From positions 190,063-254,062 of the forward strand of contig JADYZZ010000054.1 in NCBI GenBank assembly GCA_020852865.1: a DNA stretch of 64,000 nt, given 5' to 3'. Under the pieces are notes generated by a model. It saw only the letters and a program-made list of their open reading frames with translations, made no database searches and was not told where the DNA came from. Shown here piece after piece: positions 17,788 to 25,674 of the stretch (within the stretch, counting starts at the first letter, position 1; every line of letters starts with the position of its first letter). A program made the translations under genes and the position numbers. The stretch is from Rubrivivax sp. (GTDB lineage: Bacteria; Pseudomonadota; Gammaproteobacteria; Burkholderiales; Burkholderiaceae_C).

Positions 17788-18938
17788 TGCAGGACCTCGC
17801 CGTCCATCTCGTGTACATCCTGTACGCGATCTCGGTGCTGATGGGCATGGGCACCCTCCTCACCTGGGTCGAGCGCAAGCAAGGCGCGGTGATGTCCGAC
17901 CGCATCGGCGCCAACCGCGCCTACATCCGGCTGCCGTTCACGCAGATCAGGCTGGTGTGGATCGGCCTCTTTCACGGCATCGCCGACGGCCTGAAACTGC
18001 TGCTCAAGGAGGACTTCCGGCCCGCCGCCTACGACGCCTTCGCCTACGCCATCGCGCCCTGGGTGGTGTTCACGCCGGTGCTGCTGGTGTTCGCCGTCGT
18101 GCCCTTCGGCGGCGCGCTGCACCCGGCCGAGCTGCTGTCGGCGGCGCCGGCGCTGGCGGCCTGGTTCGGCGAGCGCAGCTACGCGCTGCAGATCGCCCAG
18201 CTCGACGCCGGCTTGCTGATCGTGTTCGCCTTCGGCGGCCTCACCGTCATCGGCGCCATGCTCGCCGGCTGGTCGTCGTCGAACAAGTTCTCGATGTTGG
18301 GCGCGCTGCGCGCCGGCTCGCAGATGATCAGCTACGAACTGGTGATGGGACTCACGGTGCTCGGCCTGGTGCTGATCTACGGCACGGTCGACCTGACGCA
18401 GATCGTCCAGGCGCAATCGGGCGTCGTGCTCGGCTTCCTGCCGGCCTGGGGCCTGGTGCTGCAGCCCTTCGCCGCCGTCCTCTTCGTCACCGCGGCGATG
18501 GCCGAGAACCGGCGCACGCCGTTCGACCTGCCCGAGGCCGAGAGCGAGCTGATCGCCGGCTACTTCACCGAGTACTCGGCGATGAAGATGGGCCTGTTCA
18601 TGTTCGCCGAGTTCATCGAGATCGCGGTCATCGCGGCGCTGTTCTCGACGCTGTTCCTCGGCGGCTACAACCTGCCCTACATGCACGACGGCGGCTTCAC
18701 GCTGCCCGGCGGGCGCGAGATCGCGCTCGCGCACGGCACGGTGGTGCTGCTGCAGCTCGTCACCTTCCTCGTCAAGATGATGCTCATGAGCAGCTTCCAG
18801 ATCCTCGTGCGCTGGAGCCTGCCGCGCCTGCGCTACGACCAGCTGCTGCGCTTCGCCTGGAAGTTCCTGTTCCCGCTGTGCCTGGCCAACCTGGTGGTGA
18901 CCGCGGTCGCGCTGTGGCTGCTCGGAGGGATGAAATGA
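17784..18938 (+). CDS. nuoH: NADH-quinone oxidoreductase subunit H
   Basis: Membrane subunit forming the quinone tunnel and first proton path. 384 residues, about eight helices. Conserved ERKQGAVMSDRIGANRA loop, AENRRTPFDLPEAESELIAGY (the acidic quinone-chamber loop) and EYSAMKMGLFMFAEF. Two adjacent ATGs (17784, 17787) are possible; the first overlaps the nuoG stop. 4-bp overlap with nuoI follows. Confidence 0.95.
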   Translation: MMQDLAVHLVYILYAISVLMGMGTLLTWVERKQGAVMSDRIGANRAYIRLPFTQIRLVWIGLFHGIADGLKLLLKEDFRPAAYDAFAYAIAPWVVFTPVLLVFAVVPFGGALHPAELLSAAPALAAWFGERSYALQIAQLDAGLLIVFAFGGLTVIGAMLAGWSSSNKFSMLGALRAGSQMISYELVMGLTVLGLVLIYGTVDLTQIVQAQSGVVLGFLPAWGLVLQPFAAVLFVTAAMAENRRTPFDLPEAESELIAGYFTEYSAMKMGLFMFAEFIEIAVIAALFSTLFLGGYNLPYMHDGGFTLPGGREIALAHGTVVLLQLVTFLVKMMLMSSFQILVRWSLPRLRYDQLLRFAWKFLFPLCLANLVVTAVALWLLGGMK

Positions 18939-19546
18939 CGAACCCGCGCACGCCGCAGGTCAGGCGCACGGCGCGCAGCTACTGGAACGAGCCTGCGATG
19001 GGCGCCTGGGAGCGCGTCTACCTGCTCGAGGTGGTGCGCGGCCTCACGATCACCGGAGGCGTCTTCCTGCGCAACATGTGGAAGTGGTGCACCGGCCGCA
19101 AGGGCGCGGTGACGGTCTACTACCCCGAGGAGACGCGCGCCGACTACGCCCGCGGCAACCGCGGCAAGCATGTGCTCGTGCAGCGCGCCGACGGCAGCCC
19201 GCAGTGCGTGGCCTGCAACCTGTGCGCCACCGTCTGCCCGGCCAGGGTGATCGAGATCGAGGCCGCCTTCGACCCCGACGACGCCGCGCACCCCAAGAGC
19301 CCGGCAAGCTTCGAGATCGACTACGCGCGCTGCATCTTCTGCGGCCTGTGCGTCGAGGCCTGCCCGGAGGACGCGATCCGCATGGTCAAGGACGTGCCCG
19401 ACCTGCCCGGTCCCGACCGCGCCCGCATGTGGCTGTCGAAGGACGAGCTGCTCGGCTGGCAGCCGGCGCGCGACGCCGCCAAGCCCTACCCGCCGCGCGC
19501 CGCCGGCGCGGGCAGCGCCGCCGCGTCCACCGGGAGCGCGCGATGA
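18935..19546 (+). CDS. nuoI: NADH-quinone oxidoreductase subunit I
   Basis: 2[4Fe-4S] subunit carrying clusters N6a and N6b between NuoG and NuoB. 203 residues. Cluster motifs CVACNLCATVCP and CIFCGLCVEACP. The conserved YPEETRADYARGNRGKHVL amphipathic region docks to NuoH. C-terminus is an Ala/Gly/Pro-rich tail beyond the usual end. Overlaps nuoH and nuoJ by 4 bp each. Confidence 0.95.
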   Translation: MTNPRTPQVRRTARSYWNEPAMGAWERVYLLEVVRGLTITGGVFLRNMWKWCTGRKGAVTVYYPEETRADYARGNRGKHVLVQRADGSPQCVACNLCATVCPARVIEIEAAFDPDDAAHPKSPASFEIDYARCIFCGLCVEACPEDAIRMVKDVPDLPGPDRARMWLSKDELLGWQPARDAAKPYPPRAAGAGSAAASTGSAR

Positions 19547-20058
19547 TCGAGACCCTGCTGCTCGTGCTGTTCGCCCTGGCGGCGGTGGTGGGCGCCGTGC
19601 TGATGGTGCTGATGCGCCACCCGATGCGCGTGGCGCTGGCGCTGATCTGCACCATGATCTCGCTGGGCGGCGTCTACGGCCTGCTCGGCGTGCACGTCAT
19701 CGCCGTCTTCCAGATCATGATCTACGTGAGCGCGGTGATGGTGTTCATGGTCTACGCCATCATGCTGCTCGACGTGCGCGACCCCTCGTTCACCGGGCGC
19801 TTCTCGGCGCTGCTGTGGCCCGGGCTGCTGGCCTGCACGGTGCTGGCCGGCGTGCTGATCGGCGCCGCGCTGCAGGGGCCGCCGGCCCCCGTCGCGCACG
19901 CCAGCACGGGCGCGCGCTTCGGCCTGCAGCCGTTCTCGGCAGCCTTCGTCGGCGAGTACTGGCTGTACTTCGAGCTGACCTCGGTGCTGCTGGTGGTGGC
20001 GGTGCTGTGCGCAGTCGCCGTGGTGCAGATCCGCAGCCGGAGCGAGCGCCATGGATAG
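19543..20058 (+). CDS. nuoJ: NADH-quinone oxidoreductase subunit J
   Basis: Membrane subunit of the proton-pumping arm. 171 residues, five helices, with helix 3 containing the family sequence VIAVFQIMIYVSAVMVFMVYAIMLLD, including the pi-bulge tyrosine region. Overlaps nuoI by 4 bp and nuoK by 8 bp. Confidence 0.93.
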   Translation: MIETLLLVLFALAAVVGAVLMVLMRHPMRVALALICTMISLGGVYGLLGVHVIAVFQIMIYVSAVMVFMVYAIMLLDVRDPSFTGRFSALLWPGLLACTVLAGVLIGAALQGPPAPVAHASTGARFGLQPFSAAFVGEYWLYFELTSVLLVVAVLCAVAVVQIRSRSERHG

Positions 20059-20353
20059 GACGCAATTCCTGCTCGGCGTCAGCCTGGTGCTGTTCGCCAC
20101 CGGGCTGTTCGGCGTCGTCGTGCGCCGCAACCTGCTCGTCATGCTGATGTTCATGGAGCTGATGCTCAACGGCGTCAACCTGGCCCTCGTCACCTTCGCG
20201 CAGCGCGGCGGCGCGGCCGAGGGCGCGGTGCTGGTGTTCCTCATCTTCATCGTCGCCGCGGCCGAGATCGCGATCGCGATCCCGCTCGTGCTGCTGCTCG
20301 TGCGCGACCGCCACACGCTCGACGTCGGCGCCTACGCCGAGCTGAAGGGATAG
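20051..20353 (+). CDS. nuoK: NADH-quinone oxidoreductase subunit K
   Basis: Antiporter-like small subunit. 100 residues and three helices. The two conserved buried glutamates are visible: one in MLMFMELMLNGVNLALV and one in FIVAAAEIAIAIPLVLLL. Size is exactly that of the family. ATG lies inside the end of nuoJ; nuoL starts 3 bp after its stop. Confidence 0.95.
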   Translation: MDRTQFLLGVSLVLFATGLFGVVVRRNLLVMLMFMELMLNGVNLALVTFAQRGGAAEGAVLVFLIFIVAAAEIAIAIPLVLLLVRDRHTLDVGAYAELKG

Positions 20354-20356
20354 ACC

Positions 20357-22261
20357 GTGAGCTCGCTGCTCGGCCTCATCGTGCTGCTGCCGCTGGCCGG
20401 CTTCCTGTTCAACGGCGTCTTCGCCACGCGGCTCGGCCGCGGACTGGTGGGCGGGCGCCTGGGCGAGACGGCGGTCAACCTGGTGGCCTGCGCACTGCCG
20501 CTGGCGGCCTTCGTGCTCACGGTGGTCTGCTGGCTCGAGCTGCGCAGCAGCGGCCAGCCGCTGATCGAGTTCAGCTGGACCTGGGCGACGATCGGCGGCC
20601 GGAGCTTCGACGTCGGCTTCTACTTCGACCGTCTGACCGCGGTCATGACGCTCGTCGTCACCGGCGTGGGCACGCTCATCCACGTCTACTCCACCGGCTA
20701 CATGCACGGCGACGAGAGCCACGCGCGCTACTTCGCCTACCTGAACCTGTTCCTGTTCTGCATGCTGCTGCTGGTGCTCGGGCGCTCGCTGCTCGTGATG
20801 TTCGCCGGCTGGGAGGGCGTGGGGCTGGCCTCGTACCTGCTGATCGGCTTCTGGTTCGACGACCCGGTCAAGGCCGCCGCCGGCAAGAAGGCCTTCGTCA
20901 CCAACCGCGTCGGCGACGCCGCCTTCCTGCTCGGCATGTTCCTCGTCTGGCACGCCTTCGGCACCTTCGACATGGACCGCGTGAACGCCGCCTTCGCGGG
21001 CGGCACGGCGGCGGCGGCGCCGGCCAACCTGATCGGCATCTTGCTGTTCATCGGTGCCTGCGGCAAGTCGGCGCAGATCCCGCTGCACGCCTGGCTGCCC
21101 GACGCGATGGCCGGGCCGACGCCGGTGTCGGCGCTGATCCACGCGGCGACGATGGTCACCGCCGGCATCTACCTCGTCGCGCGCATGTCGGGCCTGTATC
21201 TGCACGCGCCCGAGGCCTCGGCGGTGATCGCCGCGGTCGGCGTGGCCACCGCCTTCTTCGCCGCCACCATCGCCGTCGTGCAGTACGACATCAAGCGCGT
21301 GCTGGCCTACTCCACCGTCTCGCAGCTCGGGCTGATGTTCGTCGCGCTCGGCGTCGGCGCCTACGGCGTGGCGGTGTTCCACGTCGTCACGCACGCCTTC
21401 TTCAAGGCCTGCCTCTTCCTCGGCGCGGGCAGCGTCATCCACGCGCTCGGCGGCGAGCAGGACATTCGCCGGATGGGCGGCCTGGCGCGGCGCATCCCCC
21501 TCACCTTCGCCACCTTCGCCGTCGCCACCGCGGCCATCGCCGGCATCCCGCCGCTGGCGGGCTTCTTCTCCAAGGACGAGATCCTCTGGTTCGCCTGGGC
21601 CAGCCCGAGCGGCGGCGCCGCCTGGCTGTGGCTGGTGGCGTCGGCGGGCTCGCTGCTCACTTCCTTCTACATGTTCAGGCTGCTGTGGCTCACCTTCTTC
21701 GGCGCCTCGCGCATGACGCCCGAAGTCGAGCACCACGTGCACGAGTCGCCGCCGTCGATGACCGTCGTGCTGGTGGCGCTGGCGCTGCTGTCGGCCGTGG
21801 GCGGCTTCGTGCCGGTCGTGCACTGGCTCGAGCCGATGCTGCCGCTGCCGCCGGTGCCCGAGGCGCTGCGCCCGCTCGAGCACCGCTTCGTCTACGTCGC
21901 CGTGGCGCTGGCCGGCGCCGGCCTGGCGCTGGCGGCCTGGCTCTACGCCGGCGACGCGCGCCGCGCCGCCGCATTGAAGGCGCGCCTGCCCGTCGCGCAC
22001 CGCGTGCTCAGCGACAAGTACTACGTCGACGAGCTGTATGCGGCCGTGCTGGGCCGTCCGCTGCACTGGGTGTCCGAGCGCGTGCTGCTGCACCTGGGCG
22101 ACCGCCGGCTCATCGACGGCACTCTGCATGCGCTGGCGGCGGCCGCGCGCGGCACCGCCGCGGCGCTCTCGGCGCTGCAGCTCGGGCGGCTGCAGGCGTA
22201 TCTGTTCTACGCCGTGCTCGGCTTGCTGGCGGCGGTGCTCTGGGGGCTGCGTCATGCCTGA
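20357..22261 (+). CDS. nuoL: NADH-quinone oxidoreductase subunit L
   Basis: Distal Mrp-antiporter-like proton pump subunit with the long lateral helix. 634 residues. Typical features: FAGWEGVGLASYLLIGFW (key Glu), then the KSAQIPLHAWLPDAMAGPTPVSALIHAATM block with its lysine and histidines. HAFFKACLFLGAGSVIHA with the second Lys is also present. C-terminal lateral helix ends in DKYYVDELYAAV and a last anchor helix. GTG start. Overlaps nuoM by 8 bp. Confidence 0.95.
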   Translation: MSSLLGLIVLLPLAGFLFNGVFATRLGRGLVGGRLGETAVNLVACALPLAAFVLTVVCWLELRSSGQPLIEFSWTWATIGGRSFDVGFYFDRLTAVMTLVVTGVGTLIHVYSTGYMHGDESHARYFAYLNLFLFCMLLLVLGRSLLVMFAGWEGVGLASYLLIGFWFDDPVKAAAGKKAFVTNRVGDAAFLLGMFLVWHAFGTFDMDRVNAAFAGGTAAAAPANLIGILLFIGACGKSAQIPLHAWLPDAMAGPTPVSALIHAATMVTAGIYLVARMSGLYLHAPEASAVIAAVGVATAFFAATIAVVQYDIKRVLAYSTVSQLGLMFVALGVGAYGVAVFHVVTHAFFKACLFLGAGSVIHALGGEQDIRRMGGLARRIPLTFATFAVATAAIAGIPPLAGFFSKDEILWFAWASPSGGAAWLWLVASAGSLLTSFYMFRLLWLTFFGASRMTPEVEHHVHESPPSMTVVLVALALLSAVGGFVPVVHWLEPMLPLPPVPEALRPLEHRFVYVAVALAGAGLALAAWLYAGDARRAAALKARLPVAHRVLSDKYYVDELYAAVLGRPLHWVSERVLLHLGDRRLIDGTLHALAAAARGTAAALSALQLGRLQAYLFYAVLGLLAAVLWGLRHA

Positions 22262-23906
22262 AGCCCTGATGTTGCAGTGGGTGCTGTGGCTGCCGATGGC
22301 CGGCCTGGCGGCGCTGCTCGCGCTGCCCGCGGCCAAGGTCGAGGCCATCCGCCACGTCACCTTCTGGGTCATGCTGCTGCAGTTCGTGCTCGCGGCCTGG
22401 CTCTACGCCCGCTTCGACCCCGCCGCCGCCGGCCTGCAGTTCGCGACGCGCACGCCCTGGATCGCGAGCTGGGGCGTGTACTTCGCGCTCGGCCTGGACG
22501 GCTGCAACGTGCTGCTGGTGCTGCTCACCGCCTTCCTCGGCCCGCTCGTCGTGGCCGGCTCGTTCTCGGCCATCGGCAAGGACGTGAAGCTGTTCCACGC
22601 GATGGTGCTGCTGCTGCAGTTCGCGATGATGGGCACCTTCCTGGCGCAGGACCTGTTCGTCTTCTACCTGTTCTGGGAGACGATGCTGATCCCGATGTTC
22701 CTCCTCATCGGCATCTGGGGCGGCGAGCGGCGCATCTACGCGACGCTGAAGTTCGTGCTCTACACGGCGGCCGGCTCGATCCTCATGCTGGCGGCGGTGA
22801 TCTACCTCGTGCTCGCCGCCGCCAAGGCCGGCGGCGCCGCGTCGTTCGCGTTCGCCGACCTGTACCGGCTGCAGCTGCCGGCCGACGCGCAGCTGTGGCT
22901 GCTGCTCGCCTTCGGCCTGTCCTTCGCGATCAAGGTGCCGATGGTGCCGCTGCACACCTGGCTGCCCGACGCGCACGTCGAGGCGCCGACCGCGGGCTCG
23001 GTGATCCTGGCCGGCGTGCTGCTGAAGATGGGCACCTACGGCTTCATCAAACTCGGCTTCCCGCTCTTCCCCGACGCCACGGCGCAGCTCACGCCGACGA
23101 TCATGGTGCTGGCCGTCGCCAGCATCGTCATCGGCGCCTGCCTGGCGCTGGTGCAGGACGACATCAAGAAGATCATCGCCTACAGCTCGATCAGCCACCT
23201 CGGCTACGTCATGCTGGGCCTGGTGAGCCTCGACCTCATCGGCGTCCAGGGCGCGATCGTGCAGATGGTGAGCCACGGCCTCACGGCCGCCGGCCTGTTC
23301 CTGATGATCGGCATGATCTACGAGCGCTGCCACACGCGCGCGCTGGCCGCCTACGGTGGGCTCGCGCGGCTGCTGCCGGTGTACTCGGTGGCCTTCATGA
23401 TCCTCACGCTGGCCTCGATCGGGCTGCCGACGACGAGCGGCTTCACCGGCGAGTTCCTCGTGCTGCTGGGCGCCTTCGACGCCGCCTGGGCGCAGCACCT
23501 CGAGGGCGCGAGCTTCGCGCTCGTGCCGGCCGTGGCCGCGGTGTCGGGCGTCATCCTGGGCGCGCTGTACATGCTGCGCTTCGCCGCGAAGTTCCTGTTC
23601 GGCGCGGCGCGCATGCCGCACGGCCACAGCGGTCGGGGCGCGAGCGGCGACGGCCGCGTCGCCGATCTGGTGCCGCGCGAGCAGGCGATCCTGGCCGCCA
23701 TCGTGGCCGCGATCTTCTGGCTCGGCCTGTTCCCGAACGAGCCGCTGCGCAAGACCGAGCCCGCGGCGCGCGCGTACCGGCAGCTGGTGATGACGAGCCG
23801 GCTGCCCGCCACCGCCACCGCCACCGCCACCGCCACCGCCACCGCCACCGCCACCGCCGCCACCGCCGCCGCCGCCGCCGCCGCGCTGCCGCAGCGCAAG
23901 CCATGA
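22254..23906 (+). CDS. nuoM: NADH-quinone oxidoreductase subunit M with low-complexity tail
   Basis: Central antiporter-like proton pump subunit. 550 residues. Conserved LFWETMLIPMFLLIGIWGG (Glu), the KVPMVPLHTWLPDAHVEAPT loop and the IAYSSISHLGYVMLGL helix. After the last helix the protein ends in about 30 residues made of Thr-Ala repeats then poly-Ala, encoded by a GCCACC repeat. This tail is foreign to the family and would face the cytoplasm or membrane edge. TGA overlaps the nuoN ATG. Confidence 0.94.
   Translation: MPEALMLQWVLWLPMAGLAALLALPAAKVEAIRHVTFWVMLLQFVLAAWLYARFDPAAAGLQFATRTPWIASWGVYFALGLDGCNVLLVLLTAFLGPLVVAGSFSAIGKDVKLFHAMVLLLQFAMMGTFLAQDLFVFYLFWETMLIPMFLLIGIWGGERRIYATLKFVLYTAAGSILMLAAVIYLVLAAAKAGGAASFAFADLYRLQLPADAQLWLLLAFGLSFAIKVPMVPLHTWLPDAHVEAPTAGSVILAGVLLKMGTYGFIKLGFPLFPDATAQLTPTIMVLAVASIVIGACLALVQDDIKKIIAYSSISHLGYVMLGLVSLDLIGVQGAIVQMVSHGLTAAGLFLMIGMIYERCHTRALAAYGGLARLLPVYSVAFMILTLASIGLPTTSGFTGEFLVLLGAFDAAWAQHLEGASFALVPAVAAVSGVILGALYMLRFAAKFLFGAARMPHGHSGRGASGDGRVADLVPREQAILAAIVAAIFWLGLFPNEPLRKTEPAARAYRQLVMTSRLPATATATATATATATATAATAAAAAAALPQRKP
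23808..23883. repeat. GCCACC hexanucleotide microsatellite in the nuoM 3' end
   Basis: About nine GCCACC units, then GCC triplets, encode (Thr-Ala)n and poly-Ala at the NuoM C-terminus. Because the unit is a multiple of three, slippage would lengthen or shorten the tail without shifting frame and would not break the nuoN overlap. Confidence 0.85.
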
Positions 23907-25294
23907 ACTGGAACGCCTTCCTCGTCGGCATGCTGCCCGAGCATTTCCTGCTTGCCGGCCTCGTGCTGCTCATCGTGCACGCGATCGCTCTGCCCTCGGG
24001 CCGCGGCATGGCGGCGCTCGCGCTCGTCGTCGTGGCCGCAGCGGCCGCGTCGGCGCTCGTGCTCGGCCTCACGGGCTTCCAGGGCGAGGCCTTCCCGGGG
24101 CAGCTCGGCGTCGATCCGACGGTCTCGCTGGGGCGCGCCGTGGCGCTGGCGCTGGCGCTGCCGGTGCTGCTGCTGGCGCGCGACGACCTCGGCGACGGCG
24201 GGCCGCTGTACGCGCTGCTCGTCTCGTCGCTGTACGGTCTGACGCTGATGCTCGGCTCGAACAGCTTCCTCACGCTGTTCCTCGGTCTCGAGATGATGTC
24301 GCTGCCGGTGTACGTGCTGGTGCTGCTCGGCGTGCGGCGCACGCCCAGCGCCGAGGCGGCGCTCAAGTACGTGATCCTCGGCGGCGCGGCCACGGCCACG
24401 CTGCTGATGGGCCTGGCGCTGCTCTACGGCAGCCAGGGCCGGCTGGCGCTGGACATCTTCGCGCGGGCGCTCGCCGGCAACGACGTGATGGCGCAGACCG
24501 GCGCCATCCTGGTGCTGCTCGCCTTCTTCCTCAAGGGCGCGATCGTGCCCTTCCACACCTGGGCGCCCGATGCCTACGAAGGCGCCAGCGTCGCCGTCAC
24601 CGGCTACATGGCGGCCATCGTCAAGGCCGGCGTCGTGCTGGCGGCACTGCGCCTGTTCGGCAGCACCGTGAGCCAGGGCGTGATCGCCCAGCTGCTCGTG
24701 CTGCTGCCGCTGGCGTCGATCGCCTGGGGCAACCTGGCGGCGATGCGCCAGCCCAACCTGCGGCGCATGATGGCCTACTCGTCGATCGCGCATGCCGGCT
24801 ACCTGTACCTCGCCTTCCTCGGCGCGCCGGCCGGGCGCTTCCAGGCGGTGCTGTTCTACCTCATCGCCTACGGCGTGATGACGCTGCTGGCCTTCGCCGC
24901 GCTGCCCGGCCACCGCGAAGACGCCGAGCGCGACCGGCTCGAAACGCTCCAGGGCCTGTTCCACCGCTCGCCCTACGCCGCGGTGGTGATCGGGCTGGCG
25001 ATGCTGTCGCTGGCCGGCATCCCGCCGCTGCCCGGGTTCGTCGCCAAGTTCCTCGTCTTCCGCGAGGTCATGGCGGCCGGCCACACGCTGGCCGCGGTGT
25101 TCGGCCTGGTCGGCAGCTACCTCGGCATCTACTTCTATCTGCGCGTCATCCAGTACATGTTCATGAGCCCGCTGGCCGCGGCGAGCGCGGCCGCGACGGC
25201 ACCGCGCTCGCGCGCCCTGCTCGCCAGCGCGCTGTGCCTGGTGCCTGGCTTCGTGGTCGCGGTGGCGCCCGGTTGGGTGCTGGGGGCGCTGTAG
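23903..25294 (+). CDS. nuoN: NADH-quinone oxidoreductase subunit N
   Basis: Third antiporter-like subunit, next to NuoK. 463 residues, about 14 helices. Family blocks: FLGLEMMSLPVYVLVLLGV (Glu), KGAIVPFHTWAPDAYEGA (Lys and His), and NLRRMMAYSSIAHAGYLYL. ATG overlaps the nuoM stop. Last gene of the frd-nuo run; fmdB follows after 106 bp that contain a 9-mer repeat. Confidence 0.95.
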   Translation: MNWNAFLVGMLPEHFLLAGLVLLIVHAIALPSGRGMAALALVVVAAAAASALVLGLTGFQGEAFPGQLGVDPTVSLGRAVALALALPVLLLARDDLGDGGPLYALLVSSLYGLTLMLGSNSFLTLFLGLEMMSLPVYVLVLLGVRRTPSAEAALKYVILGGAATATLLMGLALLYGSQGRLALDIFARALAGNDVMAQTGAILVLLAFFLKGAIVPFHTWAPDAYEGASVAVTGYMAAIVKAGVVLAALRLFGSTVSQGVIAQLLVLLPLASIAWGNLAAMRQPNLRRMMAYSSIAHAGYLYLAFLGAPAGRFQAVLFYLIAYGVMTLLAFAALPGHREDAERDRLETLQGLFHRSPYAAVVIGLAMLSLAGIPPLPGFVAKFLVFREVMAAGHTLAAVFGLVGSYLGIYFYLRVIQYMFMSPLAAASAAATAPRSRALLASALCLVPGFVVAVAPGWVLGAL

Positions 25295-25311
25295 CGCCGC
25301 AGCGCCGGCCA

Positions 25312-25374
25312 CTGCGGCCATTGCGGCCGTTGCGGCGATTGCGGCGATTGCGACCATTGCGGCGATTGCGGCGA
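25312..25374. repeat. Seven tandem copies of a 9-bp unit (TTGCGGCGA type)
   Basis: Seven consecutive 9-mers of the form TTGCGGCSA or TTGCGACCA fill most of the gap between the nuoN stop and fmdB. The last copy ends 26 bp before the fmdB ATG. There are no spacers, so this is a simple tandem repeat. Confidence 0.85.
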
Positions 25375-25400
25375 CAATGCGTGCAAAGCGAGGAACCGCC

Positions 25401-25625
25401 ATGCCGATCTACGAATACGCCTGCCGCGACTGCGGCCGCGCGTTCGAAACCCTGGTGCGCTCGGACACCGTGCCCGAATGCCCGGGCTGCCACTCCAGGC
25501 AGCTCGAACGCCAGCTCTCGGTGTTCGCCACCGGCCATGCCGCGCCCGATCCGGCGCCGATGCAGATGGGGCCCTGCGGCAGCTGCGGCCACCCCGACGG
25601 CCCCGGCAGCTGCGCCTACCACTGA
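25401..25625 (+). CDS. FmdB-family zinc-ribbon protein
   Basis: 74-residue putative regulatory protein of the FmdB/CxxC_CxxC_SSSS type. MPIYEYACRDCGRAFE at the start and CPGCHSRQLERQLS complete the zinc ribbon (two CxxC pairs). The tail CGSCGHPDGPGSCAYH adds more cysteines and a histidine. The ATG at 25401 is preceded by GAGGAACC; an earlier in-frame ATG at 25377 lies in the repeat and is less likely. Function of the family is unclear. Confidence 0.88.
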   Translation: MPIYEYACRDCGRAFETLVRSDTVPECPGCHSRQLERQLSVFATGHAAPDPAPMQMGPCGSCGHPDGPGSCAYH

Positions 25626-25653
25626 CGCTCGTGCCGCTGCGGCGGGCCGCCGC

Positions 25654-25673
25654 GGCGCGGCCGGCGCCGCGCC
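25654..25673. terminator. Hairpin between convergent fmdB and phaC
   Basis: GGCGCGG and CCGCGCC form a 7-bp stem (8 with the next C-G pair) around CCGGCG. It lies in the short gap between fmdB (plus) and the phaC stop (minus), so it could end transcription from both sides. No T-run follows. Confidence 0.4.
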
Positions 25674-25674
25674 C

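Noticed and set aside
25312..25374. Possible CRISPR array
   Set aside because: The repeats are 9 bp and directly abutting with no spacers, and no cas genes are present anywhere in the window.
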